DNA of 8,945 nt from CBDTYW01 sp965364735 (lineage in GTDB: Bacteria > Actinomycetota > Nitriliruptoria > Nitriliruptorales > Nitriliruptoraceae), in NCBI GenBank assembly GCA_965364735.1, contig CBDTYW010000152.1:1-8945 (forward strand), given 5' to 3'. The notes beneath the pieces were generated by a model. The model worked only from the letters and a program-made list of their open reading frames with translations. It did no database searches and was not told the origin of the DNA. Below are positions 1-5,451 of the stretch, piece after piece (the first letter of the stretch is position 1; the number at the start of each line of letters is the position of its first letter). The position numbers and the translations under genes are program-made.

Positions 1-647
1 GGAGCGCGGTCGTACGTCTCGGCAGCTGCTCTGCTCCACGGAACACCAGGACCGGAACAGGTCCGATCGCCCTCGTCGAGGTCCCAAGCGGCTTCGATCG
101 GGACCGCGCGGACGGTCACCTGTGCTGCGCCTTGGGTCTGGGTCGCCTCGTGAGGTTCCCAGTAGCCCTGATCCACCCAGAGCCATGTCGGGAGCCCGGC
201 GACGGCCGCGGTGGGCGAGATCTCGAACTCCGGGAAGTCTGGTGTCACGGCCGCGAACGCCCGATCCCGTGCCGCGAGGACGTCAGTGGCGACCGTCAGC
301 GGCAGAACGTGCGGCCCGCTGACGTAGATCCCAGCGCAGTTGAAGGCGGCGAGCGCGACATGGTCCAGCGGCAGTGGGATCGCGAGCCCGCTGTAGACGT
401 GCCGGTACTCGTGGTCTTCCGACACCGGCCCGTACCAAGCAATCACGCTCGACTCGGGGTCGCATTCCCTCGGCCTCGCGGCTATTCCGGGACTGCCACA
501 TTCGCCGTCGGCGATGCCGCTGCCGCCTCGTGAGACCGCGCTCCCGCTGCAGGAGTGGTCGGACGCATGATCCGCGAGCGCCGGGGTCGCCACCGTGGCG
601 AGCGCGACCACCAAGACCGCTCCGAGCGCATCACGGAGCAACGACAT
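1..647 (-). CDS. Secreted actinobacterial protein with GLPTWLWV motif (partial, runs off left edge)
   Basis: An open frame runs leftward from ATG 647-645 through the window edge with no stop, giving 215 complete codons; the C-terminus is missing. The N-terminus is a clear Sec signal peptide: MSLLRD, then a hydrophobic stretch (about residues 8-24), with likely cleavage after ALA at residue 25. The mature part has Cys at 33, 50, 62, 104 and 197. Residues 150-163 read AGLPTWLWVDQGYW, followed by a beta-rich stretch (VTVRAVPIEAAWDLDEGD) and C-S-G-P-G. From memory, this GLPTWLWV...WDxGDG...CxGPG pattern recurs in actinobacterial secreted proteins with a PKD-like fold, where WD-x-GDG is usual. Function is unknown; the place after a lipoprotein in an element-borne operon suggests a surface or envelope role. 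The start overlaps the lipoprotein's end by 17 bases. A G-run lies 7 bases upstream, so translation is probably coupled. The reading frame and signal peptide are strong; the family is less certain. Confidence 0.85.
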   Translation of the reverse strand, partial: MSLLRDALGAVLVVALATVATPALADHASDHSCSGSAVSRGGSGIADGECGSPGIAARPRECDPESSVIAWYGPVSEDHEYRHVYSGLAIPLPLDHVALAAFNCAGIYVSGPHVLPLTVATDVLAARDRAFAAVTPDFPEFEISPTAAVAGLPTWLWVDQGYWEPHEATQTQGAAQVTVRAVPIEAAWDLDEGDRTCSGPGVPWSRAAAETYDRA

Positions 648-1623
648 ATCGCGTCCCCCCGGGTGTGCAGTTCGAATCGGCCAGGAGCGCCGCCTGCTCG
701 ACCAACCAGCGGCCGTCGATTCGAACCAACTCGACTGACGTGAGCTGGAGTTCGTCGGCGCGTGGTGGATCGTCGAGGCGGTCTCCCGACGCGAGGTCGA
801 AAACGCCGAACCCAGCGTCTGCAAGGTGGCAGTCGGAGATGGTCGCGGTGTCGGTCCCGAGGTCGAACACGACCGCGCTGGCCGCTGGGTCGTGCGGGTC
901 ACGGAAGGCGACGCCGTCACGAAGGTCGGCTCGTAGCGCCTCCGAGATCTCGGTGAGTCGGCGACCGGTCATGGTCCGAGCAAGCGCGGGGTCGTCGGGG
1001 TTCGGTGGATCCCACGCGCCCGTCCACGTCTCGTGGTACTCGACGTACGCAGCGAGGAGCTCTCGGTTGAGGAGGTCCGGCACACAGTTCGTGACACCGA
1101 CCTCGATCACGCTGACGAGCAGCTCGCCGTCCACGAGGGAGAGCTCTCCGGTCCAGACCTGGCTGAACCCACTCGCGTCTGCCGGCTCCACCTCCGATGA
1201 CGCGCCCGTCGCGATCGAGATGCAGTCCTCGACGCGGGCCACGGAGCCTTCGGAGGTCACGACGGGCCTGAGCTCCGACGCGATCAGGACTTGGTCGACA
1301 TCAGATCGGCCAGCCCCAACCAGATCACGAAGCGACGAGGCCGCCGCCGGGGTCGCGATGTCCTCGAATGCATCGTCAGCGATCGGCTCTTCGGAGAGCG
1401 TGAGAGCGAGCCGCCGGCTGTGCAACAGCTCCCACACTGAGACGACATCTTCGTCGGACAGCAAGGACGTCGGCGGCGGCGTGGTCGGCGGACTTCCCGT
1501 CGCCGATGGCGAGGATGTCGACGGGTTCGGAGTCGGCGAAGTGGTCGGGCCAGAGCACGCGACGAGCGCCAGCCCGGCGGCGGCCAGCGCCGCCCCGACC
1601 TTCGCACGCTCGAAACGATCCAT
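631..1623 (-). CDS. Lipoprotein with two NTF2-like repeats
   Basis: This 330-residue protein starts at ATG 1623. That start is chosen over in-frame ATGs further upstream (up to 1818) because it puts a canonical type II signal peptide at the N-terminus: MDRFERAK, a hydrophobic AALAAAGLAL core and the lipobox LVAC with Cys23. GAGGGG lies 10 bases upstream. After the lipidated Cys comes a Ser/Thr/Pro-rich linker (about residues 24-53). Two similar halves follow, roughly 56-182 and 187-322. Each holds an acidic-Cys motif (EDC134; SDC265), a stretch on the pattern L.SV(E/I), and an Asn-Cys-x-Pro end (NCVP with Cys180; NCTP with Cys319). The second half contains PNPDDPALARTMTG and DGRWLV, typical of small NTF2-like or SnoaL-like accessory proteins of actinobacteria. 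It is predicted to be anchored on the outer face of the cytoplasmic membrane, with a disulfide in each half (inference). A conjugation-accessory role is possible; no enzyme motif is seen. Confidence 0.85.
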   Translation of the reverse strand: MDRFERAKVGAALAAAGLALVACSGPTTSPTPNPSTSSPSATGSPPTTPPPTSLLSDEDVVSVWELLHSRRLALTLSEEPIADDAFEDIATPAAASSLRDLVGAGRSDVDQVLIASELRPVVTSEGSVARVEDCISIATGASSEVEPADASGFSQVWTGELSLVDGELLVSVIEVGVTNCVPDLLNRELLAAYVEYHETWTGAWDPPNPDDPALARTMTGRRLTEISEALRADLRDGVAFRDPHDPAASAVVFDLGTDTATISDCHLADAGFGVFDLASGDRLDDPPRADELQLTSVELVRIDGRWLVEQAALLADSNCTPGGTRYVVAP

Positions 1624-1882
1624 CTTTGCGGCACCCCTCGTCGCCAGCGATCCCAACCTAACGAGCGGGTCTCCGCTGATCGAGGAGGTCCGACCAAGCG
1701 AGTCGTGCAGCCCGCGGAGCCGAGAGGATCCGGTCGACGAACTCATGAGGCAGCCGTGCTCCGAACGAGTCGTGGCTCGACGCTCGGCCGCTGGAGGTGC
1801 TGTGCTGATGATGTTCATGCTGAGGGAATCCGCGGCGCAGCCTCCCGATTGTTACGCGACACCGAAACTCGCCGAAGAGCGC
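1624..1882. other. Gap between the 118-residue gene and the lipoprotein
   Basis: This 259-base stretch is mostly open in the lipoprotein frame (ATG at 1818), but that extension is Arg/Ser-rich and would bury the lipoprotein signal sequence. It is better read as an untranslated leader. It could carry a second promoter for the lipoprotein and secreted-protein pair. A short inverted repeat (AGCGG, 4-base loop, CCGCT, 1664-1677) is present but too weak to call a terminator. I see no convincing -35/-10 pair. Confidence 0.4.
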
Positions 1883-2239
1883 TCATTGCTGTGCGCCAGA
1901 CGGCCACCATGAACGCGTCGCCGCAACCTCGTCGAAGACCCGATCGGTGAACAGCTCCCAGTCGGTCACTGGATCGAACTCGACACGGACAGTTTCTACG
2001 ATCCCGGCGAAGAGTCGACGGTCGCTGGTCCCGGCCCCGGAGAACCGGAGGCCGGCAAGGTCGCGGAAGTCCTCGTCCGGCGAACCGAACGAGGCCGCGA
2101 GGATCCGGATCAGCGCCTCGCGGAATGAAGGCCAGGGCTCGGCCCCGTTCGCGGCACGCTCGATCTCGATGTAGTGCAGGTACTGCTCGCGAACGATCTC
2201 GCAGAGTTCGTCGATTTCCAGCGTTGCGTTGTCAGGCAT
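1883..2239 (-). CDS. Small acidic hypothetical protein, 118 residues
   Basis: I do not recognise this protein. It starts at ATG 2239 with an excellent ribosome binding site (AAGGAG at 2250-2245, 5 bases from the start), which supports translation. The sequence is acidic and looks mainly helical. It opens with MPDNATLEIDELCEIVREQY, continues with the Tyr/Glu-rich stretch LHYIEIERAANG, and ends in Trp-rich SWWPSGAQQ. There is no signal peptide, membrane segment or DNA-binding motif. It has a single Cys, at residue 13. The gene lies 85 bases after the DUF6459-like gene and 259 bases before the lipoprotein, all in the same direction, so it is probably in the same operon but not tightly coupled. 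It is presumably cytosolic. A role as a small partner or regulator would be a guess. Confidence 0.75.
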   Translation of the reverse strand: MPDNATLEIDELCEIVREQYLHYIEIERAANGAEPWPSFREALIRILAASFGSPDEDFRDLAGLRFSGAGTSDRRLFAGIVETVRVEFDPVTDWELFTDRVFDEVAATRSWWPSGAQQ

Positions 2240-2244
2240 GCGTG

Positions 2245-2250
2245 CTCCTT
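2245..2250 (-). promoter_or_regulatory. Ribosome binding site AAGGAG of the 118-residue gene
   Basis: The minus strand reads AAGGAG-CACGC-ATG. This is a strong Shine-Dalgarno match at good spacing, and the main support for the small unknown protein being real. Confidence 0.75.
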
Positions 2251-2324
2251 CGGGTCGTCGAGTCAGATGGTGGACCCGGTTTGCGCAGTCTCGGCGGGCG
2301 CGCGCGAGATCTGTGGGAAAGTCC

Positions 2325-2954
2325 TCAGCGGCGTGCGAAGCTCGCGTGGATGGTTCGTTGCTCGTCGAGTGCCTTGATCTCGAGGCTCAGGGCACCTCGG
2401 CGGTTCGTCAGCGCCTGCGCCGCTCCCTTGAGCTGTGGCTGGCGGGCCGCGCTGGCGACGGGCTGCTGACGCGTGATCGCCGCCAAGGCGCCGTCCACGA
2501 GATCTCGCTCAGAGCTGGCGCGCCGGTAGCGGACCTCAGGTGGGAGTCCCTGCCTCGGGTCCGCGTCTGGGCCGGACCGGTACTCGCCACGGGCTCTGAC
2601 GCGCTCCATGTCCACCAGGCGCCACGTCCCGTTCCTGTGACTGAGCTTGAACGTCAAGGCGCCGGATCGCTCGGCAGTGGTCTTCGTCGTGACGTTGACG
2701 ATGATCTCGTCGCGCGAAGTTCTGGAGAGCCGCGGCGTCTTCACATCGGTGTCAGGTACCGGTCCGCCACTGAAGTTTCCGATGTTGATGCGTTCGTTCC
2801 AGATATCCGGGTCCTTGACGTCGGTCAGCCGGCGGAGCTGGTCCCGTGGTCGCAGCCCGCGCTCGATCTCCAAGGTCCACACCGCGATCTGACGGGCATA
2901 GACTCGCATGCCGTCGTCGCCGGACATGCGGTCGCGGTCGCCGGGCCCGCTCAT
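2325..2954 (-). CDS. DUF6459/Rv3235-like protein of unknown function, 209 residues
   Basis: The start ATG at 2954 forms an ATGA overlap with the stop of the primase-polymerase gene, so translation is probably coupled. Only a weak GGAAG lies upstream. Later Met residues at 10 and 16 are alternative starts. Residues 18-46 (VYARQIAVWTLEIERGLRP, then RDQLRRLTDV) match the actinobacterial pattern of one helix with an 'E(V/I)xxGxRPxxQLxxLT' end. Residues 98-120 (SGALTFKLSHRNGTWRLVDM) match the 'xALALRLxxxxGRWxxxxL' strand-turn of the DUF6459 family, known from Rv3235-type proteins. An insert of about 40 residues separates the two blocks. A basic, probably disordered tail of about 85 residues follows them and is not part of the family core. 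There is no signal peptide, so it is presumably cytosolic. Family members have no established function that I know of. The assignment is by pattern from memory and is moderately secure. Confidence 0.75.
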   Translation of the reverse strand: MSGPGDRDRMSGDDGMRVYARQIAVWTLEIERGLRPRDQLRRLTDVKDPDIWNERINIGNFSGGPVPDTDVKTPRLSRTSRDEIIVNVTTKTTAERSGALTFKLSHRNGTWRLVDMERVRARGEYRSGPDADPRQGLPPEVRYRRASSERDLVDGALAAITRQQPVASAARQPQLKGAAQALTNRRGALSLEIKALDEQRTIHASFARR

Positions 2955-3916
2955 CGGACACGCTTCCGTGCGTGACCGGCTGATGCCAGTACCTCCGCTG
3001 CGGGGGCGGCCAAGGAAATTGCACGAGCCGTGGTGGCGCGGGGCGAGGCCATACCGGCATGCAGCCCAGAGCTGATCGTGCGCTCAACTTCACGCGGCCC
3101 GAGGCCGATCTGCTGGCCGACTTCCCGGAGCCGGTCGACGATCTCGGCCTGGTCAAGCAGCCGTGCGCCGACGAGCTGGCCGAGGCTGAACGCTGCGCGA
3201 TTCAACCGGTCGTTGCGGGTGCCCGGCTCGGCGTGCGTCAGGGCTTCAAGCTCACCTCGCGCGGCAGCGCCTGCGTATCGCGAGCCAGTCGCGATCGCCG
3301 CAGCCAGACGAGGAACAGCGTCGGTCCGGGCTGCAGCGTGATCGTCGCGGCCGGCCGCTCGACTTCGCACGACTTCCACGAGCCAAGCCGGAGGCTCGGC
3401 TGGTGCTCGGCGGTTCGTCCATTCGTAGCGTGGGCCATCGACATGGACCGATGGCGGCACCACGATGTACCCGCCGCCTGCGCGGACGTCGATGCCAGGT
3501 ACGACGCCGGCGCGGTTGCCGAGCTCAGCGTCGGGGTGGGCGAACAGCAGCTGACGACCGCCCGAGCCGGTCCGCTGCGCACAGGTGTCAGGAAGCGCGC
3601 CGTGTCGGCCGGTCAGCTCGTCGAGCGAAGCCGGGCCCGTCGGCAGATCGATGTCGAGGACGAGCAGCCCGGAGGCCGGCCCCGTAGCAACGGCGATGTT
3701 GGCGTTGGGCCAGCGGGTCCACCATCGCGAGATTGCGCCGGGGTCTCGGGTCGCGTCGTTGAGTCCGCTCGATGTGCGCGGGTGCTTGCCGACGCTGGTG
3801 CAGCCGCCGCGCCCGCATGAGCACCCGCCGCCGTGGGGATGGTGGACGGGGATCACGGCCCAGCCGTGCTCGGCGTACCGGAGGGCTGCCTCGAGGTGAC
3901 GTCGTGATCCGTTCAT
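2951..3916 (-). CDS. Bifunctional DNA primase/polymerase (prim-pol, archaeo-eukaryotic primase type)
   Basis: This 321-residue protein starts at ATG 3916, chosen over an upstream in-frame ATG at 4018. The chosen start has GGAGG 6 bases upstream, makes an ATGA overlap with the preceding gene, and begins just before the conserved N-terminal helix (RRHLEAALRYAEHGWAVIPV). The putative zinc knuckle is C32-x-C34...C39...GKHP, as in many mobile-element prim-pols. Motif I is VLDID (D88, D90). Motif II is SGGRQ (118-122), where the family usually has His, not Gln. Motif III is GIDVRAGGGYIVVPPS (D143). The C-terminal part (GTRNDRLNRAAFSLGQLVG to ISSGLHAG, about 232-288) matches the helical domain that follows the catalytic core. 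No helicase domain is fused. The enzyme would make primers and extend DNA in the cytosol, for replication or for second-strand synthesis after transfer (inference). The family is very secure; catalytic competence is open because of Gln122. Confidence 0.93.
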   Translation of the reverse strand: MNGSRRHLEAALRYAEHGWAVIPVHHPHGGGCSCGRGGCTSVGKHPRTSSGLNDATRDPGAISRWWTRWPNANIAVATGPASGLLVLDIDLPTGPASLDELTGRHGALPDTCAQRTGSGGRQLLFAHPDAELGNRAGVVPGIDVRAGGGYIVVPPSVHVDGPRYEWTNRRAPAEPPAWLVEVVRSRAAGRDDHAAARTDAVPRLAAAIATGSRYAGAAARGELEALTHAEPGTRNDRLNRAAFSLGQLVGARLLDQAEIVDRLREVGQQIGLGPREVERTISSGLHAGMASPRATTARAISLAAPAAEVLASAGHARKRVR

Positions 3917-4278
3917 GCCAGACCTCCGTCGAGGTCGGCAGCCAGCGCACGCACTGCGTCGGCGAGTCCGAGGTGTCGGAGCGATGCCGGGATGGACCGC
4001 AGCGACCAAGTCCGCCACGTCTGTCCGGACGACGTCGTCGCAACCTCCCCATCGCCGATGCGAAGGTGCAGCTGGTCGTCCGACGACGCGCCATCGACGA
4101 GCTCGATGCTCACACAGTCGGCTGCGGCTCGCGGGTGGCGGAGGCGCTGCAGCTGGTGCCGGCCGTCGGTGCTCCAGCCGAGGACCGCGTAGACGCGTCG
4201 GCTCCCGGGGTCCGGCGAAGCCGCGCGTCCCAGGAGTGCGATGGACGTCGTCGGTGGCGCGATCGTGAGCGTGGTCAT
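3913..4278 (-). CDS. Hypothetical protein between sigma-like factor and prim-pol, 121 residues
   Basis: I do not recognise this protein. It starts at ATG 4278, inside an ATGA overlap with the sigma-like gene, and ends in an ATGA overlap with the prim-pol gene. No Shine-Dalgarno is visible, so it probably depends on coupling from upstream. The N-terminus is Thr/Pro-rich (MTTLTIAPPTTSIALLG). The middle alternates hydrophobic and polar residues (RRVYAVLGWSTDGRHQLQRL; VSIELVDG; DQLHLRIGDGEV), suggesting a small beta-rich domain. It is followed by TWRTWSLRSI and a helical end. There is no signal peptide, membrane segment or Cys pair. Tight placement between a putative transcription factor and a replication enzyme suggests a partner or regulator of one of them, but nothing in the sequence proves it. 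Both overlaps make it very likely to be a genuine gene. Confidence 0.8.
   Translation of the reverse strand: MTTLTIAPPTTSIALLGRAASPDPGSRRVYAVLGWSTDGRHQLQRLRHPRAAADCVSIELVDGASSDDQLHLRIGDGEVATTSSGQTWRTWSLRSIPASLRHLGLADAVRALAADLDGGLA
3923..3927 (-). promoter_or_regulatory. Ribosome binding site GGAGG deciding the prim-pol start
   Basis: The minus strand reads GGAGG-TCTGGC-ATG (spacing 6). It sits inside the end of the upstream gene and fixes ATG 3916 as the start rather than the in-frame ATG at 4018. Confidence 0.75.
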
Positions 4279-4985
4279 GACGCTGCCGCGCGGACGAAGT
4301 TGGTGAGCTGGGGCTGCAGGACCGCGCGAGCGCGAGTCAGGCGCACGCGCATGGCGTTCGTGGTCAGTTCGTGCCGCTCGGCGACGGCGGCAAGCGGCTC
4401 GCAGGCGGCCAGGGCGAGGAAGCCGTCGCGTGTCGCCGCGTCGAGGTCGGCGAGCAGTCCATGGAGATGGATCGCCAGATCCGCGTCGAGATCCACGGCC
4501 GGTTGTGCGGAGGTCCGAATGTCCATCAGGAACGGGTCGGTCAAGCGCTCGCGATCAAGCCGCGCGAGACTGCGCGCCGACTCCTCGCTGACCCGGCGGG
4601 CGACGTTCAGCGCCATGCGTCGTCGCAGCCACTGGCCGCAGGTGTGGTCGAGCTGGCCGAGCGCACGATGGAGCGCTTCGAGGCAGACCGCACCCCACTC
4701 GCTCGGGTCCAAGTTGAACAACGCCCGGCCGCGCGCGATCAGCAGCGGCCGGTGGGATGTCGCCAGCCACGACAGCGCGAGCTCGTCGCCGACCGCAGCC
4801 GCTCCGACGAGCGCCGCGTAGCACTGACCCAGATCGTCGCCTGGGCGATCGACATGCGCAGCTGACGGCTTGGGGCACGACCCGCCCCGAAGGATCCGCG
4901 CCCCCGCAGCAGCCGCTGACGTGGGGGGCAACTGCGTCCAGCGGCGGGTGACAAGCCCATATGGGGCGGGTGTCGGGTCGTGCAT
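4275..4985 (-). CDS. Sigma-70-family (ECF-like) RNA polymerase sigma factor
   Basis: This 236-residue protein starts at ATG 4985 with AGGAG 6 bases upstream. Residues 1-50 are a Pro/Ala-rich extension of low complexity. Residues about 54-135 look like sigma region 2: a helix of the type ALVGAAAVGDELALSWLATS, then RPLLIARGRALF, DPSEWGAVCLEALHRAL and LRRRMALNVARRV. Residues about 176-225 look like region 4: LADLDAATRDGFLALAACEP, LAAVAERHELTTNAMRVRL and TRARAVLQ, a helix-turn-helix with the usual 'L..iA..l..s..aVr.rl.RAr..L' spacing. It is the first gene of the leftward operon and lies next to the divergent intergenic region, so it may control this operon or the relaxase gene (inference). No anti-sigma factor is recognisable; the overlapping 121-residue protein is a candidate by position only. 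Region 2 is divergent, so a sigma-like regulator that does not recognise promoters is an alternative. Confidence 0.78.
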   Translation of the reverse strand: MHDPTPAPYGLVTRRWTQLPPTSAAAAGARILRGGSCPKPSAAHVDRPGDDLGQCYAALVGAAAVGDELALSWLATSHRPLLIARGRALFNLDPSEWGAVCLEALHRALGQLDHTCGQWLRRRMALNVARRVSEESARSLARLDRERLTDPFLMDIRTSAQPAVDLDADLAIHLHGLLADLDAATRDGFLALAACEPLAAVAERHELTTNAMRVRLTRARAVLQPQLTNFVRAAAS

Positions 4986-4991
4986 GGCGGG

Positions 4992-4996
4992 CTCCT
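4992..4996 (-). promoter_or_regulatory. Ribosome binding site AGGAG of the sigma-like gene
   Basis: The minus strand reads AGGAG-CCCGCC-ATG (spacing 6). It fixes the first start of the leftward operon at 4985. Confidence 0.7.
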
Positions 4997-5021
4997 GGTC
5001 GGTCGATGGCCGAACCGTCCA

Positions 5022-5090
5022 GCAGCCCCCTCACAAGACCCTTGCAAAACCTCTCACAGCCAGAAACTGACCTTGCAGAACCCCTCACAA
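5022..5090. repeat. Direct repeats CCTTGCARAACCYCTCACA with a partial third copy
   Basis: Two copies of a 19-base unit lie at 5040-5058 and 5071-5089, differing at two positions and 31 bases apart. A partial copy, GCAG-CCCCCTCACAA (5022-5036), precedes them. They start about 37 bases upstream of the sigma-like start codon, so they fall in its leader or promoter. They could be operator sites for a regulator or iteron-like sites for a replication or transfer protein. Confidence 0.65.
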
Positions 5091-5138
5091 CGGGCGGAAA
5101 CGGCTCCGAACGGCGACCAGCGGCCGATTCCGGTCCTA

Positions 5139-5166
5139 CCGAAGTCCCGGCAGGATCGGACTTCGG
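5139..5166. repeat. Perfect 9-bp inverted repeat with 10-base loop
   Basis: CCGAAGTCC (5139-5147) and GGACTTCGG (5158-5166) are exact reverse complements around a 10-base spacer. There is no T-run on either side, so it is not a classical terminator. An operator for a dimeric protein, or a relaxosome hairpin, would fit its place between the divergent genes. Confidence 0.6.
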
Positions 5167-5331
5167 AAACCGTTCTCTCGCCGCCACGGACCCTCGACAG
5201 CCAGACGTCCACCGTCATCGACCCTCGTGGAAGCCGCGTTCGGCAACCAGGAGCTCGCAGCAACCGAACGCGCCCAGGCGACAAGCGCCAGCGCCTACCG
5301 ACGTGCAGCCAGCGGACGTTGCAAGACGATC

Positions 5332-5346
5332 TGACGCTTCGCGTCA
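5332..5346. repeat. Short hairpin TGACGC-TTC-GCGTCA, candidate oriT stem
   Basis: A perfect 6-bp inverted repeat with a 3-base loop ends about 100 bases upstream of the relaxase start. MOBF relaxases bind a short hairpin next to the nick site, with the cut a few bases to its 3' side. Position and form fit, but I recognise no nick-site sequence. Confidence 0.35.
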
Positions 5347-5406
5347 CATCTGGCCCACCGCACCGCGACTCCCTCCTGTGAACCCTCCAAGATTCGGGAC
5401 ACACCA

Positions 5407-5451
5407 ATGCACCTCACGGTGACCACCCTCACGCGGCGCCCGTCGTGCTGA
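5407..5451 (+). CDS. Possible 14-codon leader peptide overlapping the relaxase start
   Basis: ATG 5407 opens a short frame, MHLTVTTLTRRPSC, ending at TGA 5449-5451. It overlaps the relaxase GTG at 5445 by 7 bases. The relaxase GTG lacks any Shine-Dalgarno sequence, so reinitiation by ribosomes finishing this frame would explain how it is translated. No strong ribosome binding site precedes ATG 5407 either. The frame may be chance. Confidence 0.3.
   Translation: MHLTVTTLTRRPSC

Larger units (their letters stand above)
4986..5444. other. Divergent intergenic region; likely promoters and candidate origin of transfer
   Basis: This 459-base stretch separates the two divergent transcription units. 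Its six frames carry only Arg/Pro/Ser-rich products without recognisable motifs, so it is probably noncoding apart from a possible 14-codon leader at 5407. It holds two direct repeats with a partial third copy (5022-5090), a 9-bp perfect inverted repeat (5139-5166) and a 6-bp hairpin (5332-5346). Both promoters must lie here, but no consensus -35/-10 pair is convincing. MOBF elements often carry oriT next to the relaxase gene, so this is the best candidate region (inference). Confidence 0.6.

Noticed and set aside
374..1912. Long plus-strand open frame of 512 codons
   Set aside because: Antisense to the lipoprotein and secreted-protein genes; Arg/Ser-rich, without motifs, and an expected by-product of GC-rich codon use on the opposite strand.
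2229..4821. Several plus-strand open frames of 248, 253 and 349 codons
   Set aside because: They mirror the DUF6459-like, prim-pol and sigma-like genes, have basic low-complexity products and no ribosome binding sites.
5388..5394. CAAGATT as a possible -10 element for the relaxase
   Set aside because: No matching -35 at 16-18 bases, and the first base of the TANNNT core is wrong.
5054..5407. Minus-strand frame of 117 codons in the intergenic region
   Set aside because: Arg/Ser/Cys-rich product without resemblance to any family; it runs across both inverted repeats and has no ribosome binding site.
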